The position numbers and the translations under genes are program-made. Below are positions 1-10,500 of a stretch of DNA of 64,000 nt, in pieces (position 1 is the first letter of the stretch; every line of letters starts with the position of its first letter). Source of the stretch: Colius striatus (lineage: Eukaryota > Chordata > Aves > Coliiformes > Coliidae). Under the pieces are notes generated by a model. That model did no database searches. It was not told the DNA's origin and worked only from the letters and a program-made list of their open reading frames with translations. Where the stretch lies: assembly GCF_028858725.1 (NCBI RefSeq), contig NC_084774.1, positions 9,398,001 to 9,462,000 of the forward strand, read 5' to 3'.

Positions 1-104
1 GCCTTGGGGCTGAGCTGCTGAGGGCTGTGGGTCAGTGATGGGTGAGGGCAGGGCTGGGGCTCCAGGAGCTTCAAGTTCTTTTCCAATCAAAATGGTTCTA
101 TGAG
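1..104 (+). repeat. CR1 LINE 3' end (cut by window start)
   Basis: This is the 3' tail of a plus-strand CR1. It has the 'ggggctgag..gctgagggctgtgggtcagtg' type block, the 'agggcagggctgggg' block and the closing 'gagcttcaagttcttttccaa' and 'ggttctatga' motifs. The same blocks recur at 43.9-44.26 kb, 49.63-49.99 kb, 59.37-59.69 kb and, inverted, at 63.73-64.0 kb. The 5' part lies outside the window. Confidence 0.85.
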
Positions 105-468
105 AAACTGACTTGTTTCTACAAATGTGGCCAATGCTGGGAAACTGCTGGGAAATGCCAAGGTTTCTCTTCAGGAGATAGGCATCACCCCCTTGTCTCT
201 GGCTCCCTGGGGGGCACAGGGATACACTGGAGGGCTCTAGTGATGAGACCAGGAGAGAGCTTAGTGCTGAGGAGATGGTAGTGGTGGGGAGATAGTGGCT
301 GTGTGCAGCACAACTCACAGGCACCTGGACCCAGCACCCTGGCCTCTCCCAACCACCCCTTTATCAGCTTGAGGTGGGAAGCTGCTTCCTGCTCTTGTAT
401 CTCTAAGTGGTTTGGGCAGAGCACTTCACTGCTGCAGCATAGCCTGGGCTGAGAGGGATGAAAGGGAG
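105..468. other. Unique sequence without a gene
   Basis: No gene, RNA or repeat is recognised here. The short open frames on both strands have no family resemblance, and the block simply separates the CR1 tail from the minisatellite. Confidence 0.5.
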
Positions 469-878
469 AGCTGTGCACCTACCCAGCAGGTACTGGGGGG
501 AGCTGAGCACCTACCCAGCAGGTACTGGGGGGAGCTGAGCACCTACCCAGCAGGTACAGGGGGGAGCTGTGCACCTACCCAGCAGGTACAGGGGGGAGCT
601 GAGCACCTACCCAGCAGGTACAGGGGGGAGCTGTGCACCTACCCAGCAGATACAGGGGGGAGCTGAGCACCTACCCAGCAGGTACTGGGGGGAGCTGAGC
701 ACCTACCCAGCAGGTACTGGGGGGAGCTGAGCACCTACCCAGCAGGTACTGGGGGGAGCTGAGCACCTACCCAGCAGGTACTGGGGGGAGCTGAGCACCT
801 ACCCAGCAGGTACTGGGGGGAGCTGTGCACCTACCCAGCAGGTACGGGGGGAGCTGTGCACCTACCCAGCAGGTACTG
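469..878 (+). repeat. 32-bp minisatellite, about 13 units
   Basis: Thirteen head-to-tail units begin with 'agctg' at 469, 501, 533, 565, 597, 629, 661, 693, 725, 757, 789, 821 and 852. The period is 32 bp, except for a 31-bp unit at 821, and the last unit is partial. Each unit carries 'gcacctacccagcaggtac' followed by a run of five or six G. Units vary at three places: GAGC or GTGC, TACTGG or TACAGG or TACGG, and one CAGATA. Units 7-11 (661-820) are identical to each other and to unit 2, which suggests recent expansion. Units 3-6 alternate GAGC/GTGC, suggesting an earlier 64-bp duplication. The period is not a multiple of three, so the open frame across it is not a protein repeat. Confidence 0.97.
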
Positions 879-3800
879 AAAGGCTTTAGCTTTAGTTTCT
901 CTGATTATTTCTTTGCACCTTCACAACTCTGAAAGCATGACATCACTCCTGGCTCCAGTCTGGGACAAAGAGGCAGATTTATGCCTCCACCCAGGGAGAT
1001 GCAGCCATGCCTTCCCCACATGTGCCTTTATACCCCCCCCGGGGCCAGCCTGCCCCTCCTCCTGGCTGCTGATGGTGCCACAGAGGTTTCCATCTCTGGA
1101 GAGGAGGAGCACCCACCACAACGCCTCCAGAGCAGCAGATGGAGAGAGAGAAGGGATTTATTTACTATGAGCAAGCTGGGAACATCCCCAACTGCTCCCC
1201 TCTGCCAGCAGCAGCAGTTGGGAAGGGAAAGCACTTAAAATATGATGGGATTTGTCGCCTGTCATTAAGGTTTGATCTCCTCCATGGAAGTGTTGTTTGT
1301 AGCTCGTGGTGCTCCCTGACAGGGACTTTCCAGTGGGATAAAGCAGACCCTGTCCCTGAAGGGGGGCTCTGAGGAAACACCATGTCCATTTTCCCAGCTT
1401 TCTGTTGTTTATTTGCCTTCCAGCTTGGCCTAATGAAAGGAATTTACCTTAAGAAGGGATGTTTTTCCCTTGTGAAAGCAGCAGCAATATTAAGTGAAAT
1501 GGCACCAAGTCATCCTGGTTCCTATGGGAGGGATGGATTCAGCACAAGGAAAGGGCTTTCTGTTCAAGAGATGACAAACAGCCTGCAACAGAAGGAACTT
1601 CACACATTCAAGCAAGGCCTGACCCTGGGGAGGGTGTTTTTGTAACACAGCTCTCTGAATTAAGTAGCATTTCTGTAAAGCTTCAGGTACCAAACCATCA
1701 GGAGTCTCCTGTTCCTGTGCAGGTGTTAACAAAGCTTGGACACAACTGGAGTGGCTGTTAGGGGAAAAAAAGGAGCAGTTGTGTGCAACCAGTTGGCAAG
1801 TTAACAGGGAGGAAGGATCAGTCAGTCCCACCTGCAGCAAATCCCTTGTGACTCTCCTGAGTGAGTTAATGGTACTAAATGTGAGAAGCTGCTGCTGGGT
1901 AGGAGAGGGGTTAAAGTGGCCTGAGGACACTTCCCATTCCCAGAGACTTTGCTCCCTGCACAGGTATGATGTGAGTATGGAAAAGCTCCCTTTGCCTGAG
2001 CCATCTGGATGGCTTATGATTCTCCTTCTACCTTAATTTCCCTTTGGCAGTTCTTCATCCTTGGTGTTTGATGTAGCAGGCTGAGATGCTCCTTGATGCA
2101 ATTACAGCTCTGAAGCAGGAGCTGGAACACTTGATTTACATTCCAAACCTCCTGCCAGACAGATGAAAGCAGTCACTTGGATCCCTGCAGGCTCCCCAGC
2201 TTTGTCTCTGCTCTCAGGGCAGGATCTCAGCTTTGCTCCCTGGCTGGTTGATGTTGCTGTGCTCCCAGCTCCAGGCTGCTTGGTGGCTCCTGTGCTTTGG
2301 CTTTGGGTTGGTTCATTTTAGTGCCACTACACTTGGAAAGCATCAAGTGCTGCCTCTGGGTGAGGGCCAGCTGGGTTGTTGAAATGGATGTTCTTTTGCT
2401 GTTGGGCAAGTGTCAGTTGTGCTACTTAGTGAGGCTACATAGAGGTCACTTCTTTAGCTACCTAAGGGCAGCAGAAAGCCAAAAAGCTGACTTAGTTATG
2501 AGGTTGGATAGGTCAGCTCTGAAGCTGCAAGGAAAGTCTTCCACAGATGGTTACCTCCATGCCCAGTGCTCATCCTGGAGGAAATAATTTAGGGTTGAAA
2601 TAGGATTTGCAGCTAAACTAATGGGGGACTGATTACAGCCTCCTTGTTTCATCCTTCACCTCTGTAAAAGCTCAGTAAGTGAGTGAGGTGACTTGCTCAA
2701 GCTCCAGCTCTGCACACCAGCTCCTCCTCCAGCTGCTGCAAGGGGGACCCAGCTCCTGGCAGGACCAGATGTGCTTCTGCCAACCTTCAGCATCTCAGCT
2801 ACTGCTGATAAAGAAACATATTTGGCTCTTGCTGCTGTCACTGAATGTGTAAGTAAAGCTTATCCACGTGGCTGTTGAGAAAACTAGAGATGGAAGAGGT
2901 GGATGACAGTAAAACCACCCTTCTTGTAGGTGGTATGTGGAGGTTCTGCCCTGAGGTCCAGCAGTCTGTCCCTGTTAGTACCTGATGTGTGTGGGATCCT
3001 TCCTGCTGAGATTCCCCTTCTGTGTCCCTGCAACAAGCAGGTAATGATACAAAATCACATAGTGGAGATGCACCAAAAAGAAGCTGCCTCAAGGTTTCTC
3101 TCCAGTCTTGCTTTTTCCTCAGTGTCTCAAACCTCCCCAATGTCTAAGGCAGCAGCTGAGTGTGTTTTGCTGAAGGCAGCAGGATGGTGGGAGTCCCTGA
3201 GCTCAGCCCTGGATGACTCACACCTAGAGTTGGGGCTGCTGCCCTCTGGGGAATTCCCCCTCCCAGGAGGAATGTGCCTCCTGCTTTTCCCTGCTGACTC
3301 TTATTTCATGTCACCCTGAAAAAGGCATCAGTGAAGCCACAAAATGCCTTGCAAAATGAGGACACATCAAGGGGTATGTTGGCATCTGCCTTGCTGAGAT
3401 GGTCTGAGTTAACAGACTTGGCTACCTGGGCAAGTTCTTCTGCTCTGTCCTGCACTTTGCAGCCCCAAGGTGCTGGTGGATGGGAGAAGCCTGAGGAATA
3501 CATCCTGCTCTGGGGCTGGAGGGATCTTGGAAGCCACAAGAAGAAGCTCTCAGTAGACATTAATGTCTGTGCAGGTCATGAGGAATCATTGTTTAAAAAG
3601 GCAAACCAAACCCCTGAAGACACCCAACCTGGCTTCTGCCTGCATGGACAAGAGCAGCTATTCAATTAAGGTCCTAATCTCTATATGCAATTACTGTGGT
3701 GAAAGCAAAGTGCCTGGTTATTTGTGAGCACTGATAACTCCTCTTGCACCTCCCAGGCAAATTGCCAGGACTGGGAGAACTGTAAAAGCTGAGAGGTTTT

Positions 3801-6800
3801 GCCCCTGGCTGCAGGTGTGAGCTGAGCTGGGCTTTACGCACACACTGGGGCTGCTGCCTGTGGCTTCACCCTCTGGATGCCTCCAAGGGAGTGAGTCCTC
3901 ACCAAAGCACTTAGGTCCTGTGCTGAGGGTGACAGATCTGTCCAGTGCAGGTGTGGGATGAAGGGATGAATGTGACTGAGCCTCCTGGACCTGCTGCATC
4001 TCTCTGTGTACCTCTGGCATGGGTCAGCCTGCCCATCAGGGAGAACTGATGGCAGAGGAGTGTTTGGGGCCATTTAGTCACTGGCATGAACATGTTGTGC
4101 TTCTGCAGGAGTCACACCTGAGACTCAGCACAGCTTTCTGCAGCAGGGCTTGAGCTGACAGGGCATCTCCCTTCACATCTCAATGTGAAATTCCCTTCTT
4201 AAAGCCTGTGTCTGCCCTGAGAAGCTTTGGAGTCCAGAGAAAGGGTTGGGAAGTGAAGCAGAAGGGGGTCCTGGGGGGCTTGTGGCTATGCAGGTAATCC
4301 TGTGCCTCATCTGCTCTGCAGTGGTTTCCTCTGCCCTACCCTTCCTGCCAATGGCTGGTGCTGGGATGTAACTTGTTTTGGCAGCTCCTGGCCTCTAATG
4401 AGAGCCTCTGGCTGTGGAGGTGCCAATTAGGGTCTATTTATAGAAAGCTGTTCCCCTGCAAGGAATCACTGCACTTTGCTGGTGTTTCTGAGGAAGGTGG
4501 AAACAAAGCCCCAGGGGATCACAAACAGGTGAGAGTCATTGGGGTCATTATCTTTCATGGAGGCAGTTACTCCATGAGACCATCAAGGGAGGAAGGAAAG
4601 TCCCTGTGGGATCCTGCTCACTTGCTGCAGGCACAAATCAATGAGCAACTTCTGCCTTTTCCTTCTTATGAGGGGTGAAACCCCCTTCTCTGTCCCAGCT
4701 GAGCAAGGATGCAATGGAGCTCTCAGCCCTGCAAGTACACCCAGCACAGGCAACTTATCATTAATGTTATAACAACTGAAAACCAAGCTGGTAAAACCTC
4801 CCAGGAAGGAGATTTGCCTGCTCAGCAACAGGCAGAGAAGGGATTAGACTTGCCTGTCTGTTCTGCTGCTCGCCTCTGGGGAAGGAGCCAGGGCTGGAAG
4901 AACTGCTGTGCTTTGTGGGGTGGCTTGCTGAAGAAAGAGCTGGAAAAAAGACAAATGATTTCTTGGTCTGGACTCTCTGTGCTGCTCTCTGGTTCAGCAG
5001 CACTGGAGGGACACATCCTGAGCAGTCCTGCATCCCGTGCTGTGGTGCTGGTAAAAATGGGTCTGTGCCCTTCTGCACTGGCCTCTTCTCTAAAACCACC
5101 TGCTGATGGGGAACTTGTGCTGTTCCTGGCTGTATGGAATAAACTGTCCCTGTTCTACTACAGATGCTTTTCTTTCCAACTGTTCTGCCCTGAAGAAAGT
5201 TGTTTTCTCCTCTCTGGGGAGACTCTAACGTGCCACGAGTTGCTGGAAAAACAAGTTGTATTGTGTGGCAAATGGATTCTCCTGTGTTCTTCTCCTACCT
5301 ACAAGCCCTGCAAGCGTGCATGGGCCTGGGGAGGGAAGGGAAATGTTGTCCAGATGGTCCCATGTGGAGAGAGGTGCAGTGCCAGAGCAGTCTGAAGCAC
5401 AAATGGACTGCTTCATCACGATACAGTGGTGAAGAGCTGTTGAAGTGGGCAGGGTGGGGTTAGAGCAGGCTGGTGAGCTCCTCTGCTGAGCATCACCAGC
5501 AGCCCAGCCTGGGGGACTGAATTCCTGACATATTTCTGGGCTTTGATTCAATTTGCAAATGAATTTGCACCAAGTGACTCTGGCAGGTACCTGTGAGTGA
5601 GAGAGAGGAAACATCCCCAGACTGAGGGGATTGTGATGAAATGGTGAAATCCCTTAAGCTTATTAGTGAGTATTGCTGCTGGCTTTCAACACAGCAGAGC
5701 TGGAGGAGCAACAGCACTTTAATTTCCCTAAAAGGTCCATCTCACACAATGCCTGGCTTGCTCAGTTCAGAACCAACAGCAGATAACTCCTTGCCAAAGA
5801 AAGCTTAACGTTGTTTTCCAACAAGCTGCCTCTTTTCTTCCTTATTCCTTGGGCTCTTATCTCTGGTTCCAGGCTTAAGGGATGCTCAACTTGAAATATC
5901 TCAAGCAGTAAAAGTTGTGAGAAGCAGTCAGAAGTGGTCCCAGGATGGGAGGTGTGGATGTCGTCGTGTGTCTGCAGGAGTTTTATGGTAAGCAGGGGAG
6001 AAATGAGCTGAAATCAATGTTATTGGTGTGGCCTTCCCATGGAAGCTGGGTTATGAATCAGATGAGCAATGAAAACTGCAATGTCCCCTCCAGGTCCTGT
6101 AAAATGACAACAAACTCTTTGGGTCTTGCTATCCCAGGCTACAAAGGGCTGAGCTGTTGTGGCTCTGGCAATGCTCCTGCCACAACGTTTGCATCGCTTT
6201 GGGATCGGGCTGGAGACTTGATGGGGAGAATCACACGTGTCCCAGCAGTTCTCTCCCAGCTCTAGAGTGATTTCAGTTACTGAGGGTTTGCTGGGAACAT
6301 CCCAGCCTCCCAGCTCTGCCCTCAGCTGATGCATTTGTGATCTGAGCCAGCACAGGGCGAGATGCAAATGTCACCAATGTGAGAGAGTCAGGTTTTCCTT
6401 TGGCAAAACCTCAGGAGCTGGAGCTGAGCCTTTGATTTCAGTGAAAGCTCCTGCCTGGAACAGAGAGGCCAGATGCAAATTGCAGCACCAGGGGTATTTC
6501 CTCTCCTGCATGCTTTCACCTGAGCTTCATGAGTCAGTGCCTGCCTTTCAAACCACAGTAATAACCAAATGGAGTAAATACAGGTAGTTAAGCAAACATT
6601 AGAGTTTGGTGACTACCAGCAGCAGCCTCATTTCTCTGCTTTATGAGAAGGATGGAGAGGGTGTAATTGGGAGCACTACTCCTGCCTCTCCCCTGCTGTG
6701 CCTTTCACTGGGGGGATTATTAAGCAATTCAAGAGGACCATGCACACAACATTTGTTTTGCTCTGGGTGGGTTTTTTTCCCCCCCTCACTGCTTTTATTT

Positions 6801-7269
6801 TGCTTTGGTTTGTTGGGTTTTTTTTTTCACATGAGCCTTTGGGAACATAATGCTCAAAATGTTATTAAGAGCCATTGACCAGAATGTGCCCTGCAGATTT
6901 CTCTGATAAGAGCAACTGCCTGTTGCTTGAGAGAAAGGAAGGTGAAATACAGGCCAACTGGAAATATACTCCTGGGAAGAGTGGGTGAAGTTGGTAAAGG
7001 CAAGACCTTCAGTCTGTCAGTGATGTCCTTTGTCCCTGGCATGATTGCTGGAGGTCTGCAGGGACACCAGGCTCCTGTGCAAGAGCTGGGGCTTCACGGA
7101 TGGCTCTTGTGTGCAGGAGGTGGGATTGGATGAGGACATGGTGGCTTCAAAGCTTTCTGAATAACTCCATGCATGTGCCATGCTCAAGATGTTGAGTGGA
7201 GAGTTCATGTTGTGGTTGCCCCAGGGAAAGGGAGAGGAATAAGAGACCTGCTCTAAAGGAGGGTGCTGA
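879..7269. other. Non-coding stretch, no gene recognised
   Basis: The longest open frame is at 4709-5395 plus (228 codons). It has low-complexity vertebrate intergenic composition, no domain and no splice context, so it is not called a gene. No RNA gene or obvious mobile element was seen. Homopolymer runs occur near 6773-6786 (T and C) and 6819-6829 (T). The stretch could be intergenic or an intron of a gene whose exons lie outside the window. Confidence 0.5.
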
Positions 7270-7552
7270 GGCAGATGCCAGCAGGGTGATGAGGAGTCCA
7301 GCACAGGGCTACCAAGATAATGAGGTGACTGGAACATCTCTGTGAGGAGGAAAGGCTGTGGGACCTGGGGCTGTTTAACTTGGAGAAGAGAAGCCTGAGG
7401 AGGGACTTTATCAAGTGATAAATACCTAAAGGGCAAATATTGAGAGGATGGGACCAGCTCCTGTGCCCCCTGATGCTTTAGCAGGGGGCTGGGCTGGAGG
7501 AGCTCTGCAGGGCCCTTCCCACCCCACCACTCAGTGACTGTGTGTGACATGA
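7270..7552 (+). repeat. CR1 LINE fragment, internally deleted
   Basis: Plus-strand CR1. The upstream part has 'gaggaaaggctgtgggac', then 'ggctgtttaacttggagaag' and 'cctgaggagggactttatca'. At about 7460 it jumps from 'gggaccagctc' directly to the 3' block 'tgtgccccctgatgcttt', followed by 'gagctctgcagggcccttcc'. The roughly 200 bases usual between these blocks in CR1 are missing. The 3' block closely matches the CR1 at 39.67-39.85 kb, so both belong to the same subfamily. Confidence 0.85.
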
Positions 7553-10500
7553 AGGTGACTTCAGCTGGATTGGGGGTAAAAGAGCAGATAACTGTCATTT
7601 TAACAGGAAAAAGGGTATGACATGGTGACCTGGGAGCAAGCAGGCTGCAGTGTTGTCCATCTAGCAGAGATACCCCCTTCTCAGCTCCCTACTGAGCCTT
7701 AAGCAGCTTGGCTTTCCAACCCAAGCCCAACCCAAATGATGTGATACTGATGGGCAGCTGAATAACTGGCTACTGGATGCTGTCCTGCCCTGGAAGGAGA
7801 TGCTGGACCACTGATGAACAAGAGCCAGGCTTGCATCATAACTCCCAGCCTTGAGAACATGGATCTGCCTGTGCACAGACACCCTCTCTGTACTGCAGAG
7901 CTCTGTGGATGGAGCCCATAGTGTGATGTGAGCACTGACAGCACGTTTTGTGATCAGCTGCAGAGCCCTTGTCAGCCCAGAGCTGGCTGTTTAGGCCATG
8001 CATTGAAAACAAGCTCCTGCCAGCTTTAGTTCCAGGGTATTAAAGTTCCCACATCTGAACAGAGAGATCTCCTGACTGATCTGTGTTCTGGGTTGCTGCA
8101 GATGGAATGATCTGTGTCACCACATGGGCTGAGATGCATTAGCCCACGATGAAGAAAATGTAAGGAGTGCTGAGTAAAAAAGGCTCTGCTGCTCTTCCAG
8201 AGGGATGCTGGCTGTGATTCACCAAGGCCTGAAGTTGTTGTTTTCCTCTCTGGCTGTAAATTGGTCTGAGCCACAACATGTGAAAGGCACTGCATCAACC
8301 TGAGTGGAGTCAGGTTGATAACAGCCCTTCCTGGGGACATGAAATTACTTGGCATTTCACTGTATGGCTCTCCAAACCCATGAGGCATCTTGTGTGTCCT
8401 GGGTACCAGCTCACCTTGGTGTTAATCTGATGCCTGGATATACCTTGGTGTGGTAGTGGGTGATGATATTCCCCTTGTCCACAGCTGAGTCCTTTTCCCT
8501 CCCTTCTGTGGATGAGCAGATGCTGGAGGATGGAGAATGGAATATTTTGAGGGGAGAAGATGCACAGATGTTGTTTGGAGAAGCACCCATGTGGGAACTG
8601 GTGCCAATCCTGGCTCTGAAGTTATCCTCCACTGTGGAGAGAGGGAGGGAGATCCTTGACTCTGATTAGAGCATTTGCCATTCAAATGAAGCCTTTTCAC
8701 TCCCACCCTGGCTCCTCTTCTGCACACTTGATGCAGTTCTCTATCTGCAAGAGTGCAAATGGTAAGGTGTTAGAATAATATTGCCCCAAGGTTCACACAC
8801 TAATGACAATTATCCCTGTCTGAGTAGCTCAGGACTTAACAATAGGCACAGAACAATTAAGCCCTGATTAACAGTCAAGTGTTTCCCTAATTACAGGTCT
8901 AGGTTTTGTGATGCTGTTTACTGCCTCTTCTAAACCAGGAGAAATCCGGTTGCAGAGACTGGTTTCTGTAAGAAACCCACTGGTGACACACAGCAAAGCA
9001 GAGCTGGTGCTGCTGGCTCCTGAGCAGAGCCATGTGCAGCCTGCTCCTGCCTTGTGCTGCAGCAGCTGGAGCTCCCAGGGGATGTGGAGCCTCCTTAACA
9101 CCCATTAATGAGGAGATTTGGTACTTTGAGGTGACAGATTATGTTGCAGTGCCAGGGACTGCTAAAATGGAAATGAAAGCATTACAAGATGCTTTTTCCT
9201 CACCCCCCAGCACGGCAGAGCTTTGTAATCCCCTTGCTACCTCACCTTGGTTCAGTGTAAAGGGATGAATTAACAGCTCAGTGCATAGCAGAGGCTGCAA
9301 CTCCCTTCTTTACATGCAAAACCTTCAGAAAGCAGCTGCTGCTTTTAAGAAATGAGAGCCAGGGAAATAGAGGAGGGCAGCAGGATGGAGAAATGAGAAG
9401 GTTTAGAGAGAAAGCACGATGTGCTGGGAGGGAGGAGGTCAGCTCTGCTCCGTGCTGGGAGCCCTTTGCTGCCCACGCAGCCAGGAGATGCTGCAGCCTG
9501 CGTGGCCCAGGGGACCTGGATCTGTTGCATCCCTCTGACTCCTCAGTCTATAAAGATCTGTCAGACCTATGGAAGAGGAGGCTGGGATAAAGCACCAGCA
9601 GTTTAATTATTGGGTAGTGCTATAAATATTTCTGCTGGCCTCTTGGGGATTGAAAAAAAGAGAAGGGTCTTGTTTTCTCTCTTGGCAGTGACAAGGTAAA
9701 AGGCTCAACAGCTTTTCCTAAGGCTGAAGCTCCAGCCCAGCTGGGTTGTGTCCAGAGGCTGGTGAGTCCCAGGGGACAGAAGGAAACTCAGCAGCTCAGT
9801 GAGGCTCCTGAGTCTTGCCTGAAAGCTCCCGAGGTCATTGGTAGGTTATTTATAAGCAATCAGAAATCAGGAGTGATTTGTTACTGCTGAGAGATGCTAA
9901 TTCAGATTCCAGAGGGGATTCATTAGCTGAAATGGCTTTACTGTAGGAGAGTTGATAACAACCTTCTGGGTGCAATGCCTCTGCCTTCAGAAGGGTGTCT
10001 GATGGCTTCGGGAGCAGGAAGGAACCCAAAACATCAGCAGTCTGGTACCAGTGGTTATCTGAGTCCTTCTTGCCATTTTTCCCCCCTCTAGATATCTTAC
10101 TGTAGGGTCCCAGCTCATCCTGGGGTCTCACAGATGGCCCTCAAGCAGGGGATCCTCTCCCCAGAAGGGATATTTCCTTTTCATAGCCTAAGCTATGAAG
10201 AGGACACTCTCCCCAGTGTCACTGCAGGGCTGTGGAGCACTTCTTGCAGGAGACATCACCAGGAGACAGTTGAGCCCCAACTCATGTATTTGGGACAGTG
10301 CAAGGCAAAAAAGAATGCATAAGGGAATGAAATGATAGAGAGCATGGCTTCAAATTGTTTGGCTCCTCTTGCCAGGGGAGTTACCTAGCAAAGAAGATGG
10401 GACAACTGGTGTTGCTGGCAGCTGTGCACTGGTTTTTGGATGGACAAGGTGGCAGAGCTAACTTTCAACCCTGCTGGGATGGACAGAGCTGTAAGGTTCC

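Noticed and set aside
412-666. Open frame with apparently repeated peptide
   Set aside because: It is produced by the 32-bp minisatellite. Because 32 is not a multiple of three, the peptide cycles through all frames, which a selected protein repeat would not do.
4709-5395. A 228-codon plus-strand open frame
   Set aside because: No recognisable domain and no promoter or start context. The Cys/Trp/Ser-rich translation is typical of translated vertebrate intergenic DNA.
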